A DNA stretch of 64,000 bases from Coriaria nepalensis (taxonomy: Eukaryota > Streptophyta > Magnoliopsida > Cucurbitales > Coriariaceae), in assembly GCA_027186245.1 (NCBI GenBank), contig CP114497.1:2797501-2861500 (forward strand). The letters are read 5' to 3'. The notes beneath the pieces were generated by a model, which was given only the letters and a program-made list of their open reading frames with translations, did no database searches and had not been told where the DNA came from. The position numbers and the translations under genes were made by a program. Positions 22,050 through 40,500 of this stretch are shown piece by piece. Each line of letters opens with the position of its first letter. Position 1 is the first letter of the stretch.

Positions 22050-25000
22050 ATGGCGAAGCGGCCATGTCCATCTCAAAATCCTCGTAGCTCAAACTTTAAT
22101 CAAATGGACTATCATCAACTTCTGGAGGCATTTCTGGGGCTCTCTGACTGCCCTTCTATCTGCATCGATCTGTCTTTTGAGAGTCTCGTCGATTCCCTCC
22201 CCTCAGACGCGGATCAGACTCGCCTCATTGACCGCGCGCTCAAAATGGGATCCATACTCCTCCAGGCTGGTAATCGTTCAGCTCGAAAGCGTGCATCCAA
22301 GCACAACTCACTCGCTTGGCCTCTTCCTCCGGACCTCACCATCATAGTACGTTTCTTACTTTTTCCCCTGTCCAGATGTTTGATTAGGGGAAATTGAATC
22401 ACATAGCATCTTTTTTTCATTTTGTGAATTCCGTGAATTTTCATGGCTGTCTGGTTTGTGTTGTCGTTGATGTTTCTTTCGTTCTTTTATCGGCATCTGT
22501 AATGTGATCGCGAACATCTGAATTCAGTGCATAGAAACACTTGAAGTGCTCTAATGAATACGGACAATTTCAAGCTTGATTGCAGGGATGAGGGATGTGT
22601 TGCTCAATATTAGGACAAAAGGGGAAAATTTTGAAGTTCTACTAGTGGTTTTAATAATCCACTAATTTTATATCATGGTTTATCCGTCTTATAGATTTCA
22701 CGTTAATGGTGGTGGTTTCTAGAGACCCTTAATTCACCTTTTATCATTTGGAGTTGAAGAAAAATAGCACACGCAGTTCCATTTAACAGTGATAAGCGCT
22801 TTGGATTGATTAGTAGTTGCTACCCGATGGAAATGTTTGAGTTACTTTTCTTTGGAGGGGGGTTTTCTGGTTGGTTTGTAGTGATCTTATTATGGTCAAC
22901 ATTCAGAGAACTTAGCAGTTCTCACAGGTCATACTGGATATCTTTGATTGGTTAAGGAATAATAGATATTTCCTATAAATGCATCATTATCAAAAGCAAT
23001 TGCATTTTGTTTCTGTATATACATTTGGCTCTTGAATCTTGATGCTTCTCATTAGCAAGCTAATCTTCTTTAGGTCATTATTATGTCATTTTGCTATTAT
23101 CAATCTTCTATAACCAAAAAAGATAGCATTTTCCTCAGAAAAATGTGTGTCTCAGAGTAGATGATATGAAATCATGATCTTGCAGGTGTTTTCTCAGCTT
23201 GATACACAAACCCTAAGCTATGCAGCAGCTGCTTGTTCAATGTTTCACAAGTGTGCCATGGATCCTTCTTGCTATGCCAATATCGACTTAACAACAATTT
23301 CTCCAAAAGTTAACAATGCAGTGGTGTCTACAATGATCCACCGAGCTGGAAAATCGCTCCAGTAAGAACTTTTTTTTCATTCAAAAAGTCATTATCAATC
23401 TTCATTCTTTTATACTTAATTCAGATCTCCAGACAGCATATATGACCATTATGCTCATTAGGTAAAAATGTGTTTTTTGAAATCGTGCCAACTGATTGGT
23501 GTTTTTCTCTCCAATATTTTTCAGGTCTCTTAAGCTTGGTATAGTTCCTGGCCCAACTGTATCTCCTGGATCGTGCCAGCCCTTAGTTTATACCATAAGG
23601 AGTTCAGTGGATGTATCTAATTTTTCTTGGAATGACAAGAGATCCAGACAAGGGAAGGATTCATTAATTCTGACAAGGTCCTGCTTAAGCCCCTTAGGCG
23701 GGGACAGTAGAGCTCCAGGGTATGGTTAGGACTTGAGTCTTTGGAGTTGAAAATTTACACTTTGTGAACTATAAGTTTTTCTATTACTGAATGATCATAT
23801 TTCTTTGCTAGGACTCTGTTGAGAAGGTTGCATCTTTACAATATTGAACGAATGGATAATGCATCACTCTGCGGCGCATTATCTGCTTGCCCATCTCTGC
23901 TTGATTTGGAAATTGTTGCCCTGTAAGTTTATCGCTTGAGCACACCAGAAGATTGTAGTTACTAATGAGCACAAATTACTTGATGTGAGATTTCTGCTTG
24001 ATTTGATTTCTTGCTGATCGACTAGAATACACTTTACCTTTAAAAGATGTTTCATCAACAAATAAGTACTTTTGTTAATTTCTGACCTTATTTATGGTAA
24101 ATTATGCTGAATATAAATGTATTCTGCTTTAAACCAAATTTCCATGTATTTTAGCGTGCGCTAAAGTGAATGCTGTTATTTACTTTATTAAGAGTACCAA
24201 GTACAATTTCTAACGTTATTTTTTTAAATAACATAAATGATTGCAAAGATTAGTTTCTATTGCATTGTGTCCTTCTCTTTACCCTTTATTTTATAGCATT
24301 CACTATTTTTTTTTTTTAATTTATTGATCAGTCATGTTGAATTGAGGCAAACATTGATGTCAGTGAGTGCAAACTGCCACTCGATAGAGCGTTTGTTCTT
24401 CGAGTCCTCAAAAACAGGTTTAAATGCTCTCTATTGGAATCTCTTGATTTCATTCTCTTGCGATAGATATCTGCTTACTTGTTTACTTTTGAAATGTCAG
24501 GCAGAGATGACAGCTTGAAATCGCCCACCTGCATTGAGCTAGTAAACAATTGTCCTAATCTAACATCATTGGCCCTTAGAGGGTTTAAATTGCATGACTG
24601 TAAAGTTCGCATACTTGTTAAGGTATTGTTATCTATTTGCAATCAATGGTATGCAGTTCCAAAAGGCTTGTTATAGCTAGACTTGTGAGTGTTATGAAAA
24701 TTATTTTTTAATCGACTATGGTTACTGAAATTAGAGTTACTTACTTGCACATAATAATTTTTCAGTCTAGTCCGGATTTCAACCAAAAAGAACTCGAAAA
24801 ACATGATCACTGTGCCTGGTCAATTAATTTGGAATAAAATTCACTTGCTTGCAGAACCAAAAGTTAAAAATAATGAGGAATTTATCCACTAAAAAACAAG
24901 GATTTGGTCCTGTCAGAAGGATATGACTTGCAATTCCAGCACTTTTAAGTTTTGATACTTACCATCTAACACTCACTTAGATGTTTAATAAAACAATTTG

Positions 25001-26309
25001 AGAAAATATTTATGTAACTTTATTCTGAATAAATTCATTTCTTGTGTGTTTTCCAAGTCAGTGCCTTGGTATAATTGTCATTTTGATAGATATTCTGTTC
25101 TTAGAGGCACCGTTTATGGGTGAATAAGTTCCAACTTGTCAAAGTTAACTTGTGTACTTGTACAGGGATTTCAGCGGTTAAAATATGTTGATTTTTCGAC
25201 ATCCTACTCAATTACTGGAAGCTTTCTAAGGTCAGCATTCGTTGAACCATCCTTCCTTCTATAAGTCCGGTTTCTAACTTGTTCTCTCTATGGTGCTCTA
25301 ATCTATTTTCAGAAACCAATTTTTGTTTTCTTTAGGAACCTTGGAAGCAGTGTAGGTGGGAATTTGTTGGAGGTCTTGATTTTAAGAGATTGCATGCATC
25401 TCAAAGAGGTAAGAGGAGCACATTTTCATCTCTTCTCTTCTCCATCCACACCCCCTTTCTCAAGACTAAACTCTTTCATTTGCAGGTAGAAGTTGCTAAA
25501 TTTATGACAGCAATACTCGAAGGGGATTTCAAATTCATTCGACATATTGTAAGTAGATTGAAATTAAGGAGTACTTAAGCATGATTTTTAGTTTTTCATC
25601 CAGCATTGACTAGTTTTCTTAAAATAGGACATATCCAATAGAGAAGGTTTGGCTTCTGATGGAGACTGGTACGAGAGATCATACGACTCCAGGTAATGCT
25701 TCCTCGAGATATTCATGCATTAGTTCTAAAGATGGCTCATTTAGGTTCAAATTTTGTAAAGGTCAATTCGAGACTAAAACCTAGTTTGAGACAGAAGCAC
25801 ATAAATGTCAGCTCCAATAGTTCTAAAAACAGCTCGATTAGGTTCAAATTTTGTAAATGTCAATTCCGGACTGACAGAACTTTAACATATTCTCATTCAT
25901 GGTGTACAGGGTCATTCCCATACAACAAGTATTGAAAGAAAGACCTGATATGTGTTTACTGGCCGAGTTTCCACCTGAAGGAAGGTGGGTTTCCTTTTGA
26001 TTTTTGCTGAGGGGAAAAAAAAAGAGAGAAAAAAACTGGCCAGAACTATTTGTTTATGGTGGTTCGTACCTTTCTTTTCTATTTTTGCACAGTTACTTTG
26101 AGATTGATCAGATGCTGGAGAGTGTAGTAAATGGTGAGGTTAGTGTGGAATCGCTGAGCAGCAGCCATAGATCGGAGAGTTCAATGATGATGAGTTCATC
26201 GGAGAGCAGCTACAATAGCGATCAGGGTAGCGGTAATGAAGACGGCCGAGATGGCAGTTTTTTAATTTTTGAGGAGAGCTCTGATGAAGTAGATTTTCTT
26301 GCTATGTAG
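22050..26309 (+). CDS. SKIP17: F-box protein, SKIP17 type (12 exons)
   Basis: Encodes 514 residues. Exons: 22050-22346, 23186-23361, 23525-23719, 23812-23922, 24332-24417, 24501-24622, 25166-25230, 25336-25408, 25486-25548, 25628-25692, 25910-25984, 26093-26309 (1,545 nt with stop, all GT-AG). It should be the substrate-receptor subunit of an SCF ubiquitin ligase. The F-box spans the exon 1/2 junction at about residues 90-135: LAWPLPPDLTIIVFSQLDTQ, LSYAAAACSMFHKCAMDPSC. Leucine-rich-repeat-like segments follow (LLRRLHLYNIERMDNASLCG, CPNLTSLALRGFKLHD, LEVLILRDCMHLKEVEVAKF). The C-terminal 60 residues are Ser- and acidic-rich. The start was chosen because it gives the family N-terminus. An upstream frame at 21933 is overlapping noise. 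The closest recalled Arabidopsis genes are At4g02740 and At4g02760. The substrate is unknown. Confidence 0.9.
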
Positions 26310-28090
<1,781 letters not shown>

Positions 28091-28340
28091 AAGATGTCGA
28101 CTCTTACTCTCTAATTTCAGACATTTTGATATATACGATTCTTATTACTTACATGATAAATAAATAGATTTTTTTTCTTTCCCTGACTACTGCAACTTTG
28201 CCGTCTTAACTTCAACTATGTAGTCATACACATGCACGAATGGCGTCTAGACATTTTGCATGAAAAATTGAAACCAAATAAAAGTGAAAAACACATGTAT
28301 TGATTCTGTCTTGAGATTGAAAGAAAGAAATGAGCTCTTT

Positions 28341-29252
28341 CTATTCATTCTTCCAAGCATGTAAGGTTAGGGAGAAACCCGAATCTTGGAACTGAGAATC
28401 CTCTATTCGCTTTGAGTTGGTCCAAGTCAGTATGGATGGATCAAACATTGTTTTACCGGACCAAGTCTCAGCCGAAAGGTGCGTTTTGAACATGAACACT
28501 GCATTGCTTATAGCAGAATTACCAAAGAGCCAATTATGCACATCCCACAAAACTTCTACTAGAAGACCATCCACTAAAATTGTGTGGTTGCCCCTAAACT
28601 TCCATTTGAGCCTCTTGATCTGCATTACTGTCTTGTTATCGATTCGAATGACAAGGCATGGATTGTTAACACTGAGAGTATCACATTCTATTGACAGATC
28701 ATGCATTTGTCCCTTGTCACAAAACTGAGCCTTAGCACAGTAGAACTTTTCCCCAAAAATGTGCTCTCTTTTATAAATTAAAATTGCTTTAGAATCAACA
28801 GTGACTAGATCAATCTTCTTGCATAAAGTCTCCCTTCTCAAATCCCCAAGAAAAAGAAGCTTTTCTTGGTTGAACATTATAACCAAGTAGAATCCCTCTA
28901 GCGGTTCTGGTCCAGAACCAAATTTAGCATTAGTCAGGTCCCAGTGAATGTCGATTTGACTAGAATCATCTGCTTCTAGACTCTTGCATCCTTTTTTCCT
29001 AGAGAACAGCCATGGCTTTATATCGATTTCGACTTTGCTGAGACTTTGATTGCTGGAATAATCAATTCCAATACTTAGGCTTTGACCCATCAAATGCTTA
29101 GTCCATGTTACATCAATCAACCACGCCTGTTTTCGCAATTTACATTGATAGACAGAGGTAACCAGGTTTTGAGGAGCAGATTTACTAGCACTTGATGAAG
29201 AAGAATTAGCAACTTGAACCCCATTTTCACCGAAACAAGAAAAATCCCTCAT
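28341..29252 (-). CDS. DUF868 family protein (single exon)
   Basis: Encodes 303 residues from the ATG at 29252, chosen because DUF868 proteins start MRDFxxCFGENGVQV; an in-frame ATG at 29294 would add 14 uncharacteristic residues. Function of the family is unknown. Conserved blocks are present: SVYQCKLRKQAWLIDVTWTK, DIHWDLTNAKFGSGPEPLEG, LIYKREHIFGEKFYCAKAQF, WKFRGNHTILVDGLLVEVLW and DVHNWLFG with AVFMFKTHLSAE. No signal peptide or membrane segment is visible. The gene is intronless and its length is normal (about 290-330 residues). The antisense frame at 28417-28728 is a shadow. Confidence 0.9.
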   Translation of the reverse strand: MRDFSCFGENGVQVANSSSSSASKSAPQNLVTSVYQCKLRKQAWLIDVTWTKHLMGQSLSIGIDYSSNQSLSKVEIDIKPWLFSRKKGCKSLEADDSSQIDIHWDLTNAKFGSGPEPLEGFYLVIMFNQEKLLFLGDLRRETLCKKIDLVTVDSKAILIYKREHIFGEKFYCAKAQFCDKGQMHDLSIECDTLSVNNPCLVIRIDNKTVMQIKRLKWKFRGNHTILVDGLLVEVLWDVHNWLFGNSAISNAVFMFKTHLSAETWSGKTMFDPSILTWTNSKRIEDSQFQDSGFSLTLHAWKNE

Positions 29253-31815
29253 TATATTAAGTGAAGTTACTAACCAACTGATATTTCCAGGCACCTTCTA
29301 GACTTCTACAGTAAAAAGAAAGCCAAGGGTTCTGATTCGTTAAAGAGGGTAAGTTTTTGTACCTCAAATGACTGAAGATCAGCTTCCGAATGCTTCAAAG
29401 TGAACATGGCTTGGCCGGATGACATGGCGATACAAGACAGTCCGCATGTAACATAGGGCTGACATTAGCTGGTGATATGGTAAGAATGTTTAGTTGGAGA
29501 AAATGGCGGTATGATCGGCTATTGAGCTCTGTGATAGGACACGAGAGGCAAAAAGAGGGTGCTTATTCTGCAACTATTATCGGTTATTAAGTTCAATAGA
29601 GAAGAGGAAAAGGGGAAGTGGGAATTTTTTATTTGGTGTAGAAAGGGCTTTTGTTTTTTAATGGTTGAATGCAAGAAGAGACGATTGCATATATGCTCCC
29701 CTGTTTTTCTCTGATAATCAAGAAAATCATGATGGGCCTCTTCTTTAACTGACATCTTATTGCATGTACCATTTGCACAACGCATGCTGGAGACACCATA
29801 GAAAGGGATAGTGAGACTTTTAAACGCCAACTTTTGAAACCTCACCAGACATTTTGTCTATTTAATTGGAGAGAAATTATTAGATATAATGATCTATTTC
29901 AATCATATGTCTCTTTTTTATTATCACGTTATACATTACCTGAATTTTGCTTGTGAGTGAAATGAGATAAATCATATCACCGTAGATACAGGTTATTCAA
30001 GAAATTCTCTTAGATTGGAATGTTTGGCGTTTTGTAAGAATGTGGAAACATACATTTTGTATGTAAAAGAAAGATTAAAGGTAATTCATCTGATGCTGAG
30101 TGAGAGGAAGGCACCGTTGGGATCGTGGTCCAATTCCCATCATTTTTCCCACAACTTGAAGGTTTCATGATCGTTATTAGTTCCAGTGAATGATACTCTC
30201 CACTCTATTACAGGGAGGAAAAAAAATAAATATATATATATATATATGATATTTGATGGAGTAAATGCTTCTTTACTCGAGAATTATAGATATAAGTAAT
30301 ATATAAAAATGATGTTTGATGTAATATAATCTTGCTTCCGGTTTAACCAGCAAGTAATGTTGGGGTTGAGGGCTTGAGATCCAATTGCACCCTTACTCAC
30401 TTCAAGGAAGCAGATTTGAGGTGGAGTTATAAGTTATTAATGACTTAAGTTTAACTGAATATTATAGTATTAAACTTAAAAACTGAAAATAATAATATAA
30501 TAAAGAAGTGTTCATAGATAAGATGGTTAGGCCAAATAAACAAGAATGGTTAAGCAAGATTACTATATCATGCATGCTCTAATCTTTATATACTAACCCT
30601 CTTTTGTTTTGCACTTTACTCCAAAGCGTTGAGAACAAAAAGATTACACTCTTCAACTTGAGTGACAAGAAATTGACTGGCATCAGCAACAAAGAGGACA
30701 TAATCATTTATAAACACCTCCTGGGGAAAAAGGTCCATAAAGAGCGCAGCACCCACTACTGACTACACTGGTTACATTGATAATTTGATACTGACTAAAT
30801 GGGAATTTTCATTCTGGGATGCACCATCCGTACTGGTAGAAGTCAGCAAACATCCCTTTCAACCACATATTCAATGTAATAGATATGTAATATATGATGT
30901 GATAATATAAAATATAAAATTTCTGTAAGAAATTTGTCAGAATATCACCACACCTGCTTCCTCAAAACAAAGCAAAAGCAACAGATACATTAGTAGTAGT
31001 ACTCTTCTCGCCAATCCCTCGTGGGGTAGGATACTATCTCCAGATACTATGAGAAATTCTTGGACTATATTTACGGTAAATCGATCTATTTCAACCGTAC
31101 ATATCAACTTCATACTGTCCTATCATACATCGCATCAATATTATATTTAGTTTAATTAAGATGTATTGGTTTACTTAAATATGACAATCTCATAAAATTC
31201 TCCATCCATATAATGCTAAACACTCTGAACAACCCTAATTGAAAGTTTGAAACAAATTCATACTTGATCTACCAAAAAGATGCTAATGTATCTACAATCC
31301 CTACTGACAAAAATTGGTCACTAGAAGAGCTTCTCAATTTTAGAGATACAACGAAGTTATTCCCTTCCAACCTCTTACCACAGTTACCGTTTCTAAAGCA
31401 ACTTCTATTCCGAACCACACAAGTATCAACCTCTCATCTCCTAGTTTTAAATTCAATCTTCTCGATGAAGATCCTAACCATCTGCAATTTATGCTGTAGG
31501 AATCACACTTCAAACAGAAAAATGAAACACGAAACATGGAACCTATAGGAAACAATGACTTTCAATGATTCACCAATCACAAAGGGAGTATAAGTCAGCC
31601 AAAGGAAGTAATACTTGGGTCTTATTGTCCATCTCATCAGCATAAACCGCTTTTGAAGTACATCAAAACACTAAGAGAACTCATAATCTCCAATCCAAAG
31701 CTAAGCATAGCTATTTACCATCTTAATATCAAACCCAGGCAAATGGATCTCTCAAGTCACATGAATACAATAGAGAACATAATAAAGTCAAAAGTATGCG
31801 CACCGAACAAGCTTC
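29253..31815. other. 2.6-kb spacer between DUF868 and NKAP
   Basis: The left part should contain the DUF868 promoter and the right part the NKAP 3' UTR. A (TA)n microsatellite lies at about 30230-30247. A 108-codon minus-strand frame at 29519-29845 and others at 31264-31895 show no family resemblance and I do not call them. No transposon proteins seen. Confidence 0.5.
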
Positions 31816-34561
<2,746 letters not shown>

Positions 34562-37500
34562 ATGCAGGGTTTAAGATCTGGGAGGTTGTTGAGGAAGGCT
34601 GAGAAAGAGGAGATTTCTCAGGACCGAGTAGTAAACGAGAAGAAAGGGCATGAAGTGCTGCAAAAGGACTCAGGTTTTGACAGTGAGAAAAACACTTGTT
34701 CGTTGAGTATGGAAATTGAGGAGGCAAGAGATTCTGCTGGAGTTGGGGAGGGCTTGGGAGATGACAGTAGAAGGAGGAGTGAAAATACTGAATCGGATGT
34801 AGATAGGAGGAAAAGAAGGAAGCTGAATAGAAGTGATGACGTCGAAGATGATAGTTTTGAGGAGAAACTGGCGAAGGTAGAATCTGCCCATGACAAGGGA
34901 CATATTTTTGGTTGGGTTTTACGGCCAAGGCCCACCGTGAAGTATGAGCGTGGCGTGGAAGATGATGAGATTATTGATCTTGAGAATGTAAAGGGTAAAC
35001 TGGAGAAGGAAGAGAGTGATCCGTTGTTCAACGGGTTGGAGAGTAAGGTGAAATTTAGACGTGGCAGGCCTGCAAAGGTGGACGAGAAAGAGGGTAATGA
35101 AGTATCGGGTGGGTTGACGAAGAAGTTACTGCGCAAGCGTGGAAGACCATGCAAGGTGAAGAGTGAGGACAGTAGTCCATTGATTGGCAAGTCAAGGAAG
35201 AAATTGAAAGGGAAGCTTGGGAGACCTTGCAAGGTGAAGTGTGAAGAGAGCAGTCCATCTATTGATGAGCCGAGGAAAAAATTGAAAGATAAGTGTGGGA
35301 GACCTCGCAAAGTGAAGAATGAAGAAAGCAGTCGATCAAGTGGTGAGTTAAAGAATAAATTGAAAGGTAAGCTTGGGAGACCTCGTAAGGTGAAAATAGA
35401 AGATAACCTAGTGGTTGGTGAGTTGAACAACAAGTTGAAGGATATGCTTGGGGGACAACCAAAGCAGCAGGATGGTGATAGGGATTTAAAAGCAGGACTT
35501 GCTAAGGATGGAGAGGATGAATGTACTAGCGAAAGTGACCAAAAGTTGCGAAACGGGGTGGAGGAGAATGAAATAAATTTGATGGGATCTTTACTGACTA
35601 ATAGTAGAACACATGAGAAATATATGGAACCTGAGGGTGATGATACTGCAACAGCCTTGTGTTCACAGACGTCTGAATGTAGTGCCAAGATGGTAGTAAG
35701 GAGGAAAAAAAAGAAGAAGAAACGTTTTGAGGGCAAAATGGAATGTAGAAGGTCTACAGCTAAACAGTTGTTGAGAGAGAAAATAATTGAAATGCTTCTG
35801 AGTGCAGGTTGGACAATTGATTACAGGCCTAGAAATGGCAGAGAGTATAAAGATGCTGTCTATGTTAGTCCAGGGGGTCGTACTCACTGGTCTGTCACCT
35901 TGGCCTACAACATGCTTAAAAAGCAGTATAAAGGTGGTGATGATGATTCCAAGTACTATAAGACGGGATTCAACTTTATTCCAATACCGGAAGAGGAATT
36001 TGACACACTGACAAGGATTACAAAGGCCAGGTCAGAAAGGGAAAATTTGAAGCCAAAAGTGAAAAATGGTAAACATAAAAAGAAAGAACTGATAGAAAAG
36101 AAAAGGTACAAGGAGAAAAATAGTTCAAATAAGTCAGATAGAGTACCAAAAAATGAAATTTCTAGTCTAATCAAGGATTCTAAGCAAAGAAAAATACAAA
36201 ATGGAAGACGATGTGCATTGTTGGTTCGCAATGCTGAGCAGGGAATAGATTCAAACAATGATGGCTATATACTTTATAAGGGTAAACGAACTTTACTTGC
36301 TTGGATGATTGATTTAGGGATTTTGTTCCTCAATGGGAAGGTGCGGTACATGAACCAGAGAAAAACAAAGGTAACACTTGAGGGGAGGATTACAAGAGGT
36401 GGCATAAAATGTGACTGCTGTAGTGAAGTCATCACCATTTCAAAGTTTGAGACTCATTCTGGAAGCAAAATTGGTAAACCCTTTGAAAATATATATCTAG
36501 AAAGTGGAGCTTCCCTCCTCGACTGCTTGCTAGACTCTTGGAATAAGCAGAAAGAATCTGAACGCAGAGGATATCATTTCATTGATGTTGATGGTGAAGA
36601 CCCAAATGACGATACATGTGGAATTTGTGGAGATGGTGGAGACTTGATTTGTTGCGATAGCTGCCCATCAACATTCCATCAAAGCTGTTTAAATATAAAG
36701 GTGTGCATGCATTTTGATGGCTTTTCTCATGCTAGAGTCTTCTTATAATTCTCTTCTCTCATATAACTTCAATTAGAATAATGACTTATGTTACTTCAGT
36801 GCGATACCAATTTGATCTAGAAAGGAAATGCATATCTATATTTTCTGAGAACTTTTACTCAGCCTTAAACATCAAATTTTAACTGAGATACAATTATGGA
36901 CCAGCTATGTTTCATTTTGGTCAGCCTTTCACTCTTAGCCGTAAGGTCTCACCATATCATTTAGAAAAATGCAGATATACTATAAACATGTGTACTGTTA
37001 TAAAAATTTCAGTCAATTAATTAGAGGATCTAGCGAACTTACTCAACTGTAGTAAATGATAGATACACACCTGTAAAAGATAAAGCAAGAGGAACATTTA
37101 CCTTTTCTTTTCTTGCATTTGGGTGTATCTAACAGCCCTTCTTTCATTCATGCCCTCCCTCCTTTGAACCATGAACCACACCAGATAGGCTAATGAATAA
37201 AAATTTTCATTTTCTGTATGAACTTAATTTGATTTGGTTGCTTAAGGTACTCTTGGAACATATATATTTATATTTATTATTTTTCTTTTCATATTCTGGT
37301 CAAGTGGTGTCATCACCATGTTTCATTTGGTTTTGATTGGTGTTAGTTTATGTAGTTATGTTCCATGTGATTTAATTCTAAGGATATCAATGCTAATTGA
37401 TGCGGGCTAATCCCTTATATGAGCAACACTTATTGATGAAACTTGTTAAAGTATCTACATGAAGAACCTCGTTGTTCAATTGAATTGGGTTATTATTTGT

Positions 37501-40500
37501 CTCAGTTATGTGTGAAAGTAAGTTCAATTTTAACATCTTATGCTTAGTGATCTAATCTTGTTTTATTTTTCTTTTCTTTTTTTATTTTTCACTTGACTTG
37601 CAGAAATTTCCTTCTGGTGACTGGCACTGTTTGTACTGCACATGCAAGTTTTGTGGGGTGGTTACTGATAGTTGGCATCATAGGGATGATAATCATCAAG
37701 CAGCCACATGGGCATTATCTACATGCTCTCTTTGCGAGGAAAAATGTACTAGTCTGTTTACCTTTGTATATATTCATTTGTATCTTTGTTAGTTTTAGTT
37801 ACTTTTACATTTTGTCGTAACTGTTACTGTTGTCAGCCCTATTTAAATCCCTGTGGGGGATATCCTGGGGGTGGATAAGCACCATTGTTCTGTCCTGGTG
37901 GTGGATTAGCATTGCTGGTTGTACGTTTAGGGGATATTCTGATGGTGAATAAGCACTATTGAATTTTCTTTGAATTGTTTAGTGTGTCAAACACCTTGTA
38001 GAGGATAAGGTGCAGTGCCATACAGCTTGAGCTGCTGTTTATCCTATTTTCTGAATGTCTTATGAGTACTTGCTCCACAACTCTTAACTGTCTCTCCTTC
38101 TCCTTGTCTATCTCTTTCCTCCTTGCAGATCACTCATCGTGTATACAGGAAAATGATGTTATAGATGATGCCTTAAAAAGTCCCCACTTTTGTGGGAAGA
38201 AATGTCGAGAGGTACCACAATAATCATTGACTATGAATTTATGGCTTTTAATATGCTTGGACTTGTTGCTGTTTTTAATCATTACATTTTGTTATAAACT
38301 GTGTAATCTGCTCTTCCTAATATTATGTAATTGGTTAATGACTTAAATTTCTTAAGAACATGGCATTAATATGGAGAAAAAAAGTAGTGGAATTCAATGC
38401 TGGAGCGTGACAAAACTTTTATCTAAGAAGCTTAATAATGACCGGTAACCATTTTCCTATGTCATCAGCAAAGGTCTTTGAGCATACACATGTACTCCAA
38501 CCAATTATATTAAAACACATTGCAACTTTTTACACACCATCAAGTTATTTTTACCCACTCATGATCTGTTTGAATATGATTAGTTGGAGTAGAAAAAAAT
38601 GTCTACAGCTTTGACAAACATTATGTTCATACAATTCATCAAAGTGTGCATTCAAGTAATTTTGGACCTCATTGTAGTTTCTGTACAAGCATATATTGAA
38701 ATGGTCTTCCCCCCCCCCCCCCCCCCCCCTTAGTTATTTGACAAGCTACAAATGCTTCTTGGGGTTAAGCATGAGATGGAAGAAGGATTTTCGTGGACTT
38801 TTATTCATCGGTGCAATGTTGGATTGGATGCTTCTCTCAGTGGTGAAATAACACAAGTTGAATACAATTCAAAGCTTGCTGTTGCATTGTTTGTAATGGA
38901 TGAGTGTTTTCTGCCCATCATTGACCACAGGAGTGGGATCAATCTTCTTCATAATATTCTGTACAACTGTGGGTAAGACACTTGTTAACTTTGGTCTATG
39001 TACTTGTTGGGTAAATTTTTTTCTGCATAAGAACCTGAGATTTAAGGCTTCATTTTTCCTTTTACTTTTATTAGAAAAATGTGGTTTTACAGCGGCTGGT
39101 CTTTTATTTCTTCTTCCATATATGTTGTAGGAATTTGTGTGGCAAATCGGCATCAGTGATCATATTCATTCTCTTTAAAACCAGTCTTACTGTAATAGAA
39201 AACTAGTGTATAACTGATTCACATCAGATTTGACTTTTGCAGTCATGTTAAGTAATCTCTCTTTTTATAGATTATATTTTCAAGGGATTGGACCACTAGT
39301 GTAATCAGTAGGTAACTGTAATCTATTATGTTTAATTAAATCATGATTTTCCATTGTCAGGTCAAATTTTAATCGCCTAAACTACAATGGCTTTTACACT
39401 GCAATCCTTGAGAGGGATGATGAAATTATATCTGTGGCATCTATAAGGTACATATTTAACTTCTGTTATTACTGGAAGATGTTGATGTGTCATATTTTAA
39501 GGGAAATATCTGTCTGAAAACTCGTACTTGTCAAAGAATTATGGCTGCATCCTCTCACTACTGGCTGAAAATTTTGATAAAAAAATAATTATCTAAAACC
39601 TTGATTTCTGTTTTTCTATATCTATTATGTTCTCTTCTGCCTGTATAATTACTCGGAGATGAGGTTAATTTGATTAGTGTGCCTGTAATCTTTTGTATCC
39701 CTATTCACCCTTCTCCTTCTCGCTCGAGAATTTCTCTTACATTTCCTATGCTATCATGAATTCCCCTTTGTATAGCGTCTCTCTCGCTCCCACTCTTATA
39801 TTTGGCTATTTTAGTGTAGAATATGACAGTTGTTTATGTGTGTTTCCAAAAGACTATTGCTTGCTGATCTTTGCAACTTTCTACCTGATTGAAACAGGAT
39901 CCATGGAAACCAATTAGTTGAGATGCCATTCATTGGGACCCGTCACATGTATAGGCGCCAGGGCATGTGTCGTCGTCTCCTTACTGCGATTGAATCTGTA
40001 TGCTCTTAAATCTCATTAGCCAATGTTGCTTCGTATAGCATCTTTTTACTATAGTTCTGTGTTCCGTGTTGACTTGTGCTCTTGAATTCTGATCGATCAC
40101 AACCTAAATTTAATTCAAATTTGGAGACTACATCTGGAGTTTGTAGTCCTGGGGATCAAGTATTTGATTGTACATATAGATTTTACTGTTTATTTTTCTT
40201 GTGTGCGAATTCCGTGTGTGGATTGGATGGCTAGGATGTTTGAGAATGGATTTTTGTGAGAGGAGCTTTTTAGGCTGATTTATAATTGTTTCTTGGCCAA
40301 AGATATCTCGGTAGTTGAATATAGCAAGTTATTGATTTTTTTGGGTGCACAGTTGTATTATAGAATGTCTATTAAATAATTGTCTTTATACAATTAAAGT
40401 TGCTTGTTCTCTCTAGCTTGTTGAAGAGGATCGGCAGCTTTCTTCTTAGAAATGCTAAACCTGAATTGTCATCAGGCTTTATGGTTCTGTGTATATCATA

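Noticed and set aside
29253..29294. Upstream ATG of the DUF868 gene at 29294
   Set aside because: The 14 additional residues do not resemble DUF868 proteins, which start at the MRDF motif (ATG at 29252).
29519..29845. Possible small gene (108 codons, minus strand)
   Set aside because: No recognisable domain and composition like spacer. It lies where the DUF868 promoter should be.
34618..35736. 372-codon minus-strand open frame
   Set aside because: It is antisense to the Lys/Glu/Arg-rich first exon of the PHD/GNAT gene. Its Ser/Phe/Leu-rich product is what the complement of such codons gives, and it has no family resemblance.
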